From assembly GCF_016653405.1 (NCBI RefSeq), contig NZ_NHSN01000004.1:1-63499 (forward strand): DNA of 63,499 nucleotides. The letters run 5' to 3'. This DNA comes from Halorhodospira halophila. GTDB lineage: Bacteria > Pseudomonadota > Gammaproteobacteria > Nitrococcales > Halorhodospiraceae. Under the pieces are notes generated by a model that was given only the letters and a program-made list of their open reading frames with translations, did no database searches and was not told the origin of the DNA. The translations under genes and the position numbers were made by a program. This document shows positions 1 through 14,300 of the stretch, one piece after another; the first letter of the stretch is position 1, and each line of letters starts with the position of its first letter.

Positions 1-115
1 TCCACACCACCCGCTCGCTACGGAGCATGCGCAGTAGCGCCGCCTCTGGACCAGCTGGCCACCCTGGGCTGGACTCCTCGGCGTTGCAGCGCTGTGGCTG
101 GTCACCGCTGAGCAA

Positions 116-790
116 GTGCCGGACTCCATCCTGCCGGATCCGCAAACCGTCGCCGTTGAACTCGGAGGCTTCCTTCAATCCACCGAGCACTGGGCGAGCA
201 CCGCGGTGACGCTGCGCAACGTCGTGCTCAGCTTCCTGTTCTCAGTGCTCGGCGGCGTGACCATCGGACTGTGGGCGGCACGATGGCCAACCCTGCAGCG
301 GGCGCTGCACCCGGTCATCGTCCTGATCGAGGCAGCCCCGCATATCGCCTGGTTGGTCCTTGCGGTCCTCTGGCTCGGCATCGGCGCCGGCCCTCCGGTG
401 CTGGTGGGCGTAAGCATGGCGCTGCCTCTGATCTACATGGCCACCAGCCACGGCATTGCGCAAATCGACCGAGGCATCATGGACATGGCCCATGTGTACC
501 AGCTCGACTGGTACACCCGCCTGACCCGCATCCTGCTCCCCCACCTGGCGCTGACCCTGGCCGGCGCGGCCTCCGGGGCGCTATCGGTCAGCTGGCGCGC
601 AGTGATCATGGCCGAGGCATTCGCAAGCGATGCGGGGCTGGGGCAATCGCTCTGGGGGAGCTACCTCTACGGCGCCGTGACGACGGTCTATGCCCACGTC
701 CTGTGGATCGTCATCCTCGGACTGGCGCTGGAGTACCTGCTGATTCATCCCGGCCGGCAACTCATCGAACGAAGGCTCCAACATGCGTAA
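116..790 (+). CDS. ABC transporter permease, SsuC/TauC type (5' end uncertain)
   Basis: Inner-membrane permease of an importer of the nitrate/sulfonate/taurine or pyrimidine-precursor class. The protein is a series of hydrophobic helices with the cytoplasmic EAA-type loop near residues 155-180 (AEAFASDAGLG), which docks on the ATPase. The only standard start in frame is GTG at 116, but the same frame upstream, from the TAG at 35, reads another hydrophobic segment (GLLGVAALWLV) followed directly by the annotated start. The real protein is therefore probably about 25 residues longer, and a frameshift or unusual start is possible. It overlaps the following ATPase gene by 8 bases, so the two are translationally coupled. 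The substrate-binding protein would lie to the left, outside the window. Family assignment is firm; the substrate is unknown. Confidence 0.8.
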   Translation: MPDSILPDPQTVAVELGGFLQSTEHWASTAVTLRNVVLSFLFSVLGGVTIGLWAARWPTLQRALHPVIVLIEAAPHIAWLVLAVLWLGIGAGPPVLVGVSMALPLIYMATSHGIAQIDRGIMDMAHVYQLDWYTRLTRILLPHLALTLAGAASGALSVSWRAVIMAEAFASDAGLGQSLWGSYLYGAVTTVYAHVLWIVILGLALEYLLIHPGRQLIERRLQHA

Positions 791-1592
791 CCAGACCGAC
801 CTAGGGCCCACGGATCCAGCCCTGGCAACCCGGCACGGCGGTCCCGTCGTCGCCCTGGAAGGCACAAGCCGCATCTTCTCCGGCGGCGGGGGCCTATCGG
901 CAGTCGACCTCGCCGTGACCCCCGGCGAGGTCGTCGGGGTCACCGGCGCCAGTGGCTGCGGCAAATCCACCCTGCTGCGCCTGATCGCCGGACGCGAAAC
1001 ACCCGACACCGGCACCATCCGGCGCCATTACGGTCGACTGGGCATGGTCTTCCAGGAACCCCATCTCCTCCCTTGGCTAACCGCACAGGGCAATATCGAG
1101 CTGGTGCTGCCCCGGACGGAGAAGCCTCGCGCACTGGAGGCGCTGCGCGGCGTCGGTCTGGAAGCGGCGGCCCGCCAATACCCAGCGCAGCTCTCCGGCG
1201 GCATGCGCCAGCGGGTGGGGATTGCCCGTGCGCTGGCTGCTCATCCGGACTTGCTGCTGATGGACGAGCCTTTTGCCAGCTTGGACTACATCAACCGAGC
1301 CGAACTGCTCGAGCTGGTTCGCGAGCGGGTGGTGGACTCGGGCGTAGCTGCGGTCTTCGTCAGCCACGACGTACGGGAAATCGTCCAGCTTTGCCACCGC
1401 ATCCTGGTGATCGGAGACACGCCGGGGCAGATCCGGGCCGAGCTCGAGCACCCTGTTCAAAAAAGAGGGGCACACCTGCGCCCCGGCGCGCTGGCCAACC
1501 TGGAAGAGCGCGTGCTTACGGCCATACGGGGGCATCCGACACCAGCCTGCCAGCAGGAGCCCGAAACTCCGGATAACCCCCAATCAGCCTGA
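783..1592 (+). CDS. ABC transporter ATP-binding protein, SsuB/TauB type
   Basis: Cytoplasmic ATPase that energises the preceding permease. Walker A is GASGCGKST at residues 55-63, the signature is LSGGMRQR, Walker B is LLLMDEPF with D161-E162, and the H-loop is in FVSHDVREI. Length (269 residues) is normal for the family. The short Q-loop region (VFQEPHLLPWLT) is typical of the taurine/sulfonate/nitrate group. The start overlaps the permease end by 8 bases. The last 20 residues are polar and not conserved in the family. The substrate cannot be read from the ATPase. Confidence 0.88.
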   Translation: MRNQTDLGPTDPALATRHGGPVVALEGTSRIFSGGGGLSAVDLAVTPGEVVGVTGASGCGKSTLLRLIAGRETPDTGTIRRHYGRLGMVFQEPHLLPWLTAQGNIELVLPRTEKPRALEALRGVGLEAAARQYPAQLSGGMRQRVGIARALAAHPDLLLMDEPFASLDYINRAELLELVRERVVDSGVAAVFVSHDVREIVQLCHRILVIGDTPGQIRAELEHPVQKRGAHLRPGALANLEERVLTAIRGHPTPACQQEPETPDNPQSA

Positions 1593-1624
1593 CAGGCCCT
1601 CGCTCAGCGGAAGGAGGATAATTT

Positions 1625-1669
1625 TTGTGGTCATTGAGTAGGATGGGGTACTGTAGCCTTGATCAATAA
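1625..1669 (+). CDS. Possible 14-residue leader peptide upstream of the kinase cluster
   Basis: A textbook Shine-Dalgarno sequence, AAGGAGG at 1611-1617, is followed after 7 bases by TTG at 1625, opening a 14-codon frame (MWSLSRMGYCSLDQ) that ends at TAA 1667-1669. A shorter alternative is GTG at 1627, only four codons long. No larger gene uses this ribosome site; the kinase GTG lies 23 bases beyond the TAA and has only a weak site of its own. Translation of the small frame could deliver ribosomes to the kinase start. Existence is inferred only from ribosome-site strength and position. Confidence 0.3.
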   Translation: MWSLSRMGYCSLDQ

Positions 1670-1692
1670 AGTTTGGCGGGGTCGAGATCCAG

Positions 1693-6356
<4,664 letters not shown>

Positions 6357-6360
<4 letters not shown>

Positions 6361-9300
6361 GCAGCGATACGCCACACCAGAGCGTTCTGGTGGTCGATGA
6401 TGAGCCCACGAACATCCAGGCGCTTGGCAATCTGCTCAAGGACAACTACCGGGTTCAGGTCGCTAACTCCGGCGACAGGGCATTGGTGATGCTGCAGGCT
6501 TCGCACCGGCCCCAACCGGATCTGATCCTCCTCGACATCCAGATGCCGGGCCTCGATGGGTACGAGGTTTGCCGCCGCCTCAAGGCGGATCCGCAAACCA
6601 GTGGCATCGACATTATCTTCGTCACGGCACGTGATGCGGCCAGTGATGAGGAATACGGCCTGAGTCTCGGCGCGGTGGACTACATCACCAAGCCGTTTTC
6701 ACCGGCGATTGTCCGCGCGCGGGTGGACACCCACATGCGCCTTCGACACAAGACAGATCTGCTCGAGCAGCAGGTTGCTGAGCTGGAGGCGCAACGCCAG
6801 GCCCGGGACCAGGCCCTGCAGCGCGCCGAGCGGACCGAGCAGATGGGGGCGATCGGGCACTGGGTTGCCTACCCGGAGACCGGGAAGCTGATCTGGTCTT
6901 CGATGACCTATCAGCTTTGCGGCTTCGACCCGGAGGGGCCGCCACCGGACTGGGAGTCGTTCATCGCCCGGGTCCCCGAGGGGTATCGAGACCAGGTCGC
7001 CGAATTCCAGTTCGAGAACAATCCCTCCCTGCTCTCCTGCGAGGGCGAGTACCGCATCGTCCACCCCGGGGGGCGCACGCTTTGGGTCCGCGAGATCGCC
7101 CAGCGCTGGCAGGGTGAGCACGGCCAGCAAATCATTCAGGGGACCATTCAGGACATCACCGAGCAGCGCCAGGCGCTGGAGCGCAGCGAGGCGGGCCGGC
7201 AACGAATCGAGGCCATCCTTCGGGCGGTACCTGATGTGGCCCTGACCGAGGTTGACTTGGAGGGCACAGTGCGCGAGGCCAACCACAGTGCCGAGCGCAT
7301 GTTTGGGTACACACGCGCACAGCTGGTCGGCAGCGACATCTGTATACTGCACGACCCTGACGAATATGCGCAGATCCGTGAGGGGATCGCCCGCATGCAG
7401 GAAACCGGCGAAGGCTACACCACGGAGTGCGAGCTGATTCGGGGTAGCGGGGAGCGTTTCCAGGCGCAAGTGAGCGCCGCGCCGCTGCTCAATGAGCGTG
7501 GCGAAGTCGTGGGAAAGATCGGTGCCTGTATCGATCTATCGACTCAATTTGCCCATGAGCAGCGTCTGCGCATGGCCCAGGAGGCCGCCGGCTTCGGGGT
7601 CTGGGACTGGGACCTGGCGGCGGATCAGGTGTACTGGGATGAGGCCTGCTGGCGCATGCTCGGCTATGATCCCCATCAGCAGGGCGCCCTGACCTTCGCC
7701 GACTGGCAGGCGATGATCCATCCCGAGGATCTTGAACGCATCCAGCCGGTGATCGAAGGCCACCTCGACGAAGGCCGGCCCTTCACGGTCGAACTCCGCT
7801 ACCGCTGCGCCGATGGCGGCTGGCTCTGGGTGCAGGGACGGGGGCAGACCCTGCGCCGCGGCGCCGACGGCTCGCCGAGCTACATGGTGGGTACCCATGT
7901 CGATGTCCAGACCCTCAAGGAGACCGAGTTCGCACTGCGCCGCAGCGAGCTGGAACTGACCGAGGCCAAGCGCATTGCCCGGCTCGGGCACTGGCTTTAC
8001 GACATCCCTTGCGGAACAGTTCACTGGTCGAACGAGATGTACCGCCTCCTCGGCCTGGAGCCGACGCAGGAGCCCATGGACTGGGAGAGTTTTCTCTCCA
8101 GAGTGCCGGCCAAGGATCACCCGGCCCTCCATCAGGCCATCGACCGCACCCTGAACCAGGGAGAGCCTTACGAGATCGAGCACCGCCTGACAACCCCGGA
8201 CGGCAGTCAGCGGATTGTGCAGGCACGCGGCTATGCGGAGTTTGACGCAGCCGGGAATCCGCAAATCCTGCGCGGGACGGCCCAGGACGTCACCGAGCAA
8301 CGGACCCTTCAGCACGAGCTCGCCGAGCGGGAGGCCCATTACCGGGACCTTGTCGAGAACCAGCCGCTGATGATTGAGCGCTTCCTGCCCGATACCACCA
8401 TCACCTATGCCAACCCCGCCCTGGCAGCGCATGTGCAGACCGAACCGGATCAGCTGATCGGGCAACGCTGGATCGACTTCCTGCCCGCCGATGAGCGCGA
8501 TGAGGCACGAGCGCACCTGGCGAGGCTGACTCCTCAGGAGCCGGTAGGCCACTTCGAGAACAGCATTCCCGGCGCGGACGGCCAGACCCACTGGACCCTC
8601 TGGACCAACCGCGCATTCTTCGATGAGCACGGCACACTGAGCCACGTCCAGTCGGTGGGCGTGGACATCACCGCGCGCCGCCGCGCCGAGCAGGCCGAGC
8701 AGCAGCTGCGCGAGCAGCTTCAACAGCGGCAGCAGGAGCTCGAGGCGATCATCGAGGCGGCCAGCTCGGTCAGCCTGATCAAGACCGACCTGAATTCCGT
8801 CATCCTCGAGGCCAGCACCGGCGCTGAGGCGCTGTTCGGATACGACCGCGAGGAGCTGCTCGGCCAACACGTCAGCCTGCTGCATACCGAAGCGGACATG
8901 GAGCGGCTGCCCCAATATGTGGATCAGCTGTTCCGCGAGCACCAACCGATCCGCCTAGAGACCGAGCTGCGCCGCCGGGATGGCAGCACGTTCCCGGCGC
9001 TGTTCACCGTCCACCCCATTACCGATCAGCGCGGAGAGCTGGTGGCGACACTGGGCGTTAGCTTCGACATCAGCCACCAGACGCGTGCGGAGCGGGAGCT
9101 GGCCGAGGCCGTGGAGGCCAAGACGACTTTCCTCAACGCGGTCAGCCACGATCTGCGCTCGCCCCTCAACGCTCTGACCGGTTTTGTGGAACTGCTCGCC
9201 GAGCCGGACCTGGAAGAAGAGCAGCGTCAGGTCTACGTGCAACAGTGCCGCCGTGCCAGTGGTCGTCTGCTGGAACTGATCGATTCGCTGCTCGATCTCA

Positions 9301-10307
9301 GCCGACTGCAGGCCGGGCGGCTGGAACTGCGCCCGACCCCCTTCGACCTGCACTCGGCGATCGAGGGCCAGTGCACCGTCTACACCGCCCTGGCCCAAGA
9401 ACACGGCCTGGCGTTCTCTTGCAGCATCGACCCCGGCGTGACGCACTGGGTGAACGCCGATGCCACCCGGATGGGCCAGATCCTGTCGAACCTGCTCAGC
9501 AACGCCATCAAGTACACCAACGAAGGCCATATCGATCTAACGGTATGCACAGAGCCCGATGAACGGATCAGCTTCCGCGTGCGCGATACCGGGGCGGGGA
9601 TTCCCCCAAACCAGCAGGCGCACATCTTCGCGGCCTTCGATCGCGCCGGCTATCGCGGCTCGCGCAGCGGCCACGGCCTGGGCCTGGCCATCGTGCGCGA
9701 ACTCACCGAGCTTTTCGGCGGAGAGATCTCGCTCGAGAGCACGCCGGGGGTAGGCTCCACGTTCACCGTGACGCTCCCGTTGCCACCCGTAGCGGCACCG
9801 GGGACAGACCGCGCCACCGCCGCTGGCCTGAGCGCCACCACCCGGCCCTCTGGCGGGGATACGCAGGCGGACCCGCTGCGTGTACTGGTGGCCGATGACC
9901 AGACGGTCAACGTCTTCCTAGCCCGGACCCTCCTCGAGCAACTCGGCTGCACGGTCACCACGGCCGAGGACGGCGCCGGCGCTCTGGCGGCCTGGCAAAC
10001 AAGGACTTTCGATGCCCTGGTGCTCGACCGCCACATGCCCGGACTCGATGGCGACAAGCTGGCCGAACACATCCGGGCCGAGGAACAGGCCGAGGGCTAC
10101 CCCCGGGTACCCATCGCCCTTTACACCGCCTATGCCCGCAACGAAGTGGAAGCGGTCCTGGAGTCCGCGCTCTTCGATGCGTTCTTGGGCAAGCCGCTGG
10201 ATCGCACGGAGCTGCGGCAATGGATCGAATCGCTGGCGCTGCGGAAGGAGCCCGAGACCGGCACCACCACCGGAGAGCCCACCCGTGGAAGCGCACCCCA
10301 TCCCTAG
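6357..10307 (+). CDS. Hybrid histidine kinase: REC - six PAS - HisKA - HATPase - REC
   Basis: Second kinase of the cluster, 1316 residues, starting at ATG in the ATGA overlap with the first. An N-terminal receiver (residues 5-130) carries phospho-acceptor D60 (LLDIQMPGLDG). About six PAS/PAC units run from 155 to 915. HisKA has H931 in AVSHDLRSPLN, HATPase_c follows at about 1025-1150 (NLLSNAIKY, GHGLGLAI), and a C-terminal receiver has D1224 (VLDRHMPGLDG). Two receivers flanking the kinase suggest it both receives phosphate, possibly from the HPt of the first kinase, and passes it on. It has no HPt and no DNA-binding or enzymatic output. The 3' end overlaps the start of the third kinase by 23 bases. 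Confidence 0.9.
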
Positions 10308-12222
10308 CTGGAACGATGCCATGGATGCCATGGGGCATCCGATCTTCCTCCACGACCAGGACTATCGCATCCTGCGCGCGAATCGCGCCTACCTGGAGCA
10401 GGCCGGCGCCACGCTCGATCAGGTGACCGGCCAGCCCTACTGGCACTTCTTCCCCCGCGGCGAGGGCCCCCTGCCCGGATGCCAGTCGGCCATGGCCAAA
10501 GTATCCGCCGGCGACGCCGGTCCTTCCGAGACCGGCTGCTCCGAGACCTCCGAAGAAATCGAACTGCCTGACGGCCGAGTCTTTCACTCACGCTCGTATG
10601 TGGTTCTGGATGAACAGGGGGCCTACCGCAGCTCGGTCCATATCCTCGAGGACATCACCGACAGGCGCTATCTCGAACAAGCCCACCACGCCGCCGAAGC
10701 CAAATTCCAGGCGATCACCACCGCCGCGCGCGATGCCATTGTTCTGATCGATGCCGAGGACCGGCTGGTGTACTGCAACCCGGCCTTCGAGCGACTACTC
10801 GGTTATCGCGCCAACCAACTTGCAGGTGCCCCCTTCCATGACCGTTTCGTCCCCGAGCGCCACCGGGAGGCGATGCAGGCAGGCATGCGCCACTTCCGGG
10901 AGTCCGGCGGCAAAACCCGCGTGGGCCAACAGACCGAAGTCGTGGCCATCCACCGCGACGGACACGAGATCGCCCTGGAGCTGACCCTGGCACCCGTACA
11001 GATTGCCGGGCGCTGGCACGCGGCGGGGATCCTGCGCGATATCAGTGAGCGTCGAGCCCTGGAAGAGGAGCGCCAACGTACGCTGGAGGACCAAAGGATG
11101 TTCCTCGCCGCGGTCAGCCACGACCTGCGCACGCCGCTCAATGCCATCACGGGATTCTTGGATCAGTTGGCGCACTCCGAGCTGGACCCGCGGCAGCATC
11201 ACCATGTGGAGCTTTGCCAAGCCGGAAGCCATACCCTGCTCGGGCTCATCGACACCGTCCTGGAGCTCTCGCGGCTGGAAGCCGGCCGAGTTCAGCTGAG
11301 CGAGGAGGATTTCGATCTGCGCGCGTTCATGGATACCCAGCTGGGGCTTCTCGTGCCGCTGGCCGAGCAGAAGGGCCTGCACCTGGAGTGGTCTTCAGGC
11401 ACCGAAGCCCCATTCCGGGTCCATGGCGATCCGGTGCGCCTCGGTCAGGTGCTCTACAACCTGGTCAGCAACGCGCTGCGCTTCACCGAATCGGGCCATA
11501 TCCGCGTTCACGTAGAGCGCGGTTCATCCGAGCATGAACTCGCCTTCACCGTCACGGACACCGGAGCCGGCATCCCGGAGGAAGACCAGCCGCACATCTT
11601 CGAGGCGTTCCGGCAGGCTGGTCCTGCGCTCGCCCGCAAGGAAGGCAGCGGCCTGGGGCTGAAGGTCTGCAAAGAGCTGGTGGAGCTGATGGGTGGGCGC
11701 ATCTCGGTCGAGAGCCAGCCCAGCCACGGAACGAGGTTCCGCTTCACGGTGGCGATGCCACCAGCCACCTCCGCCACCCCGTTGCTATACACCCCCGAAG
11801 AGGCCGAAGTTGATACAAGCGCGCCGGTGGGGACTGGGCTGCGCGTTCTCGTCGCCGAAGATGAGCCGACCAACGCACTACTCGTGAACAACCTGCTCGA
11901 ACAGGCTGGCTGCGCACAGATCACCTGCGTGCAAAATGGCCGCGAGGCCATCGAGCACTGGCAGCAAGCGAGCCCCGACCTCGTCCTGCTCGACCTTCAA
12001 ATGCCCGAGCTGGATGGCCGTGAGGCACTGCGCATAATCCGTTCACAAGAGGCGGAACACGCCCTGGCGCGCACGCCCATCGCCCTGATCACCGCCCATG
12101 CCCTGGAGCACTTCCAACAGGAGTGCTTCGGCCTCGGCTGCGATGCCTATCTGAACAAACCGCTCGAGCGCAAGGAACTCTGGCTCTTGCTGGCCAGGAT
12201 TGTTAGCGGCCCCGTAGGCTGA
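10285..12222 (+). CDS. Hybrid histidine kinase with two PAS domains and C-terminal receiver
   Basis: Third kinase of the cluster, 645 residues from GTG 10285, chosen because GGAGAG lies 7 bases upstream and because the frame further upstream is only the shadow of the second kinase. ATG 10321 is the alternative. Residues 8-120 are a PAS unit with a short Pro-Gly-Cys segment (GPLPGC) of the kind seen in quinone- or redox-sensing PAS domains, and 130-250 is a second PAS. HisKA has H279 (AVSHDLRTPLN), HATPase_c has NLVSNALRF and GSGLGLKV, and the receiver has D570 (LLDLQMPELDG). No HPt or output domain. It shares the coupled reading arrangement of its neighbours and is probably the last gene of the transcript. 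Confidence 0.88.
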   Translation: MEAHPIPSWNDAMDAMGHPIFLHDQDYRILRANRAYLEQAGATLDQVTGQPYWHFFPRGEGPLPGCQSAMAKVSAGDAGPSETGCSETSEEIELPDGRVFHSRSYVVLDEQGAYRSSVHILEDITDRRYLEQAHHAAEAKFQAITTAARDAIVLIDAEDRLVYCNPAFERLLGYRANQLAGAPFHDRFVPERHREAMQAGMRHFRESGGKTRVGQQTEVVAIHRDGHEIALELTLAPVQIAGRWHAAGILRDISERRALEEERQRTLEDQRMFLAAVSHDLRTPLNAITGFLDQLAHSELDPRQHHHVELCQAGSHTLLGLIDTVLELSRLEAGRVQLSEEDFDLRAFMDTQLGLLVPLAEQKGLHLEWSSGTEAPFRVHGDPVRLGQVLYNLVSNALRFTESGHIRVHVERGSSEHELAFTVTDTGAGIPEEDQPHIFEAFRQAGPALARKEGSGLGLKVCKELVELMGGRISVESQPSHGTRFRFTVAMPPATSATPLLYTPEEAEVDTSAPVGTGLRVLVAEDEPTNALLVNNLLEQAGCAQITCVQNGREAIEHWQQASPDLVLLDLQMPELDGREALRIIRSQEAEHALARTPIALITAHALEHFQQECFGLGCDAYLNKPLERKELWLLLARIVSGPVG

Positions 12223-12278
12223 CCCCAGCTGGCCAACAGAGTTGACCCACCCTCGGAAGGCGGGCCCGCCCTACGGGG
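12210..12278. other. Inverted repeat between convergent kinase and reductase genes
   Basis: CCCCGTAGG at 12210-12218 is the exact reverse complement of CCTACGGGG at 12270-12278, and the palindrome GGCGGGCCCGCC lies inside at 12259-12270. The left arm spans the last codons of the third kinase. There is no T tract on either side, so this may be a Rho-type or mRNA-stabilising structure, not an intrinsic terminator. Confidence 0.4.
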
Positions 12279-12320
12279 TAACAAAGCAAAACCGGTAAAA
12301 ATACGGCGCCTCAGGCCCCA

Positions 12321-13157
12321 TCAAACGATGGCCAGCGGCCGGGGGCCGTCCGGCGGCGGGAAGAGTTCTTCGAGTTCCGTATGCTGCGCCTCGGTCAGGG
12401 TGATCTCGAGCGCGGCGCGGTTTTCGAGAACACGCTCCGGCGTTCGCGTCTTCGGGATGGCGATCACGTCGCCCTGATCCAGCAACCAGGCCAGCGCCGC
12501 CTGGGCCGCCGTGATGCCGTGACGCTCCGCAAAGCCCACGAGACGCCAGTCGTTCAGCAGCCCGCCCTGCCCGAGCGGGCAGTAAGCCATGACCGGGATG
12601 CCGCGTTGGCGCAACCACGGCAGCGTGTCCCAGTCGATACCCCGCTCGCCAAGGTGATAGAGCAGCTGATTCGCGGCGACCGCGCCCCCGCCGGGCACCC
12701 CCCAGAGTTCCTGCAGGTCAGTCGCATCGAGGTTGCTCACGCCCCAGTGGCGAATGCAGCCCGCGCGCTGCAAATCCTGGAATCCGGCCACCGCCTCCCC
12801 CAACGAGGCGCCGCCGCGCCAGTGCAGCAGGTAGAGATCGATCCGATCCGTGCCCAGACGCTCGAGACTCTGCTGACACGAGCGGACCACGCCCTTGCGG
12901 CTTGCATTCCACGGGAAGACCTTGCTGACGATGAAGGCCTGATCCCGCCGCCCGGCCAGGGCCTCGCCCACCACCCGCTCGGCACCGCCGTCGCCATACA
13001 TCTCAGCGGTATCGATCAGGGTCAGCCCGGCATCCAGCCCGGCCTGCAGCGCCGCGACCTCGGCCGCGCGCTCGCTTGGGCGCTCACCCATGCGCCAGGT
13101 CCCCTGGCCGAGGGCCGGAACCCGCTCTCCGTCGGGTAAAACGACATGGCGCTGCAT
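12321..13157 (-). CDS. Aldo/keto reductase (YeaE-like)
   Basis: NADPH-dependent oxidoreductase of the aldo/keto reductase superfamily, 278 residues, a (beta/alpha)8 barrel acting in the cytoplasm. Visible signatures are the first family motif with catalytic Asp and Tyr (DTAEMYGDGGAE), the catalytic Lys in VSKVFPWNAS, the His in YLLHWRG, the GVSNLD strand and the cofactor region AIPKTRTPERVLEN. The start at 13157 is supported by an ideal ribosome site (AAGGAGGT) three bases upstream; a longer frame starting at 13193 has none. The gene stands alone, converging on the kinase cluster, with a long empty stretch upstream. The substrate is not predictable; methylglyoxal and sugar aldehydes are common for this subgroup. 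Confidence 0.87.
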   Translation of the reverse strand: MQRHVVLPDGERVPALGQGTWRMGERPSERAAEVAALQAGLDAGLTLIDTAEMYGDGGAERVVGEALAGRRDQAFIVSKVFPWNASRKGVVRSCQQSLERLGTDRIDLYLLHWRGGASLGEAVAGFQDLQRAGCIRHWGVSNLDATDLQELWGVPGGGAVAANQLLYHLGERGIDWDTLPWLRQRGIPVMAYCPLGQGGLLNDWRLVGFAERHGITAAQAALAWLLDQGDVIAIPKTRTPERVLENRAALEITLTEAQHTELEELFPPPDGPRPLAIV

Positions 13158-13593
13158 CTCACCTCCTTGCCCCTGGGTCGGCCAGGATTCCACAGAACCT
13201 GTGGAAAACCGTGTGGAGAAAGTCAGCTGAACCCGCTTCGCGAAGGCCTTCGAGGTCTATTGGACAAAGACTGTCCAGCTACAAACCAACCACAAATCAG
13301 CACCTTGCGAACACGCCTCCAGATGTCAGCGGCTTACGCGGGGTTCTCGCATCGCCTGTGCAGAAATAACCACGCTGGTTCTGCGTCGGGCGGGAATGTC
13401 AACCCCGCATCCCTTCGAGCGGGCGAAGATTCAGTGGACGACCGGGCCAGCGCCATTCCACCAATGCGACGCGCCCTTTAACCCGTTATCCCGCAGGGTT
13501 TTGTAGTCCGTTAGGCTCTCCAGGAAAGGACTTGAGTGCACGTTCGATCTGGTGGAAATCGCCGACCTGGCAAACTGGCGACTTGAAATGCGC
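13158..13593. other. Gene-free stretch between reductase and tRNA-Ser
   Basis: Apart from the reductase ribosome site (13161-13168), no convincing gene is seen in these 436 bases. Short frames on both strands lack ribosome sites and look unlike protein. G+C is visibly lower than in neighbouring genes. The segment beside the tRNA (13579-13589, CGACTTGAAAT) is an 11-base inverted match to the tRNA anticodon arm. Confidence 0.6.
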
Positions 13594-13683
13594 TGGCGGA
13601 GAGGGAGGGATTCGAACCCCCGGAGGGCGCATGCCCTCACCCGATTTCAAGTCGGGTGCTTTCGACCGCTCAGCCACCTCTCC
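13594..13683 (-). tRNA. tRNA-Ser (anticodon UGA)
   Basis: Read on the minus strand the gene begins GGAGAGGTGGCTGAGCGGTC and ends with an encoded CCA (13594-13596). The anticodon stem-loop contains CTTGAAA, giving anticodon TGA. A long variable arm (GGGCATGCGCCC) identifies a class II tRNA, and GGTTCGAATCC is the T arm. All stems pair. It decodes UCA and, with wobble, other UCN codons. Confidence 0.96.
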
Positions 13684-13752
13684 TATGGAACAGGATGGTA
13701 GCGCACAGGCGCCACTGCGGGCCACCCGGGATACCGGCGAACGCCGCCCGGG

Positions 13753-14107
13753 TCAGTCCTCGGTACCGCCCGGCAGCGGGTATCGCATCTCAAGCGTGTT
13801 GCCCTCCGGGCGCCGCAGGTAACAGACCTGCCACATCAGGGCCTGGATGATCCGCAGCCCGCGGCCGCCCTCGTCCAGATCCACCGTGCCGCCGGACGCC
13901 TCCACCGGGGGCAAGTCCGGGCCTGTTGCCTCGCCCTCATCGTGGATCCGGACGATCAGCCAGTCGTCGTCTTGCCGGACGGTGATGCGCACGGTGTAGC
14001 CTGCTCGTTGGCCGTGGGCGTGGATGATGGCGTTGTTGACCGCCTCGCACAGGGCCTGCTCCACCGCCCCGGACGCCTCCTCACCCAAGCCCAGCTGCCG
14101 CTCGCCA
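13753..14107 (-). pseudogene. RsbW-like anti-sigma/serine kinase ATPase fragment, 5' end lost at the IS element
   Basis: The reading frame encodes the C-terminal two thirds of a GHKL ATPase of the RsbW/SpoIIAB kind: the N-box is EALCEAVNNAIIHAHG-like, followed by RIHDEG (G1 box) and GGRGLRII (G2 box). Family members normally have about 30-40 residues before the N-box; here the frame runs only about ten residues further (ERQLGLGEE) before hitting a stop at about 14116, inside the right end of the IS607 element. The only starts left are weak (TTG at 14088). The ATP site is nearly complete, but the first strand and helix are missing. Such proteins control sigma factors or STAS-domain antagonists; no partner is in the window. 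Probably non-functional. Confidence 0.7.
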
Positions 14108-14127
14108 AAACCCGATCAAACCTGTTC
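14104..14127 (-). repeat. IS607 right-end subterminal repeat
   Basis: On the minus strand this reads GAACAGGTTTGATC followed by GGGTTTTGGC and leads out into the RsbW-like fragment. It matches the order of motifs at the other end (AACAGGTT, spacer, GGTTTTGC) but with a shorter spacer. These are the likely TnpA-binding and crossover sequences; IS607 recombinases exchange strands at a GG dinucleotide, which both ends contain. Confidence 0.55.
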
Positions 14128-14300
14128 ACGGGTTCTGGCCCGGCTGCTGGCCACAGCCGCGTTTTTCCCTGGCGCTCAGGCGTCGCACGCCCAGCCCGAC
14201 CCCCGCGAGTAGATCCCGCTAGGCCGGACACGCCAGGTCCACCGCTGCCGCACGGCAGCGGGGCCTGAGCGAGGCACTGGCGGCTGAAAGCCGCCGTTGT
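14108..14300 (-). ncRNA. Candidate omega-RNA (guide scaffold) at the 3' end of tnpB
   Basis: TnpB proteins use an RNA made from the 3' end of their gene and the element's right end, with the guide read from the flanking DNA. This segment overlaps the last codons of tnpB and is rich in perfect hairpins: GGCGGCT/AGCCGCC (14279-14295), CCGCTGCCG/CGGCAGCGG (14242-14261) and a long-range pair CCTGGCG/CGCCAGG (14168-14174 with 14231-14237). The RNA would end at the right end, placing the guide in the RsbW-like fragment (about 14090-14107). Inferred from the family; boundaries are approximate. Confidence 0.5.

Noticed and set aside
13146-13481. Small reading frames between the aldo/keto reductase and tRNA-Ser
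   Set aside because: No ribosome sites, poor composition and overlapping alternatives on both strands; treated as non-coding.
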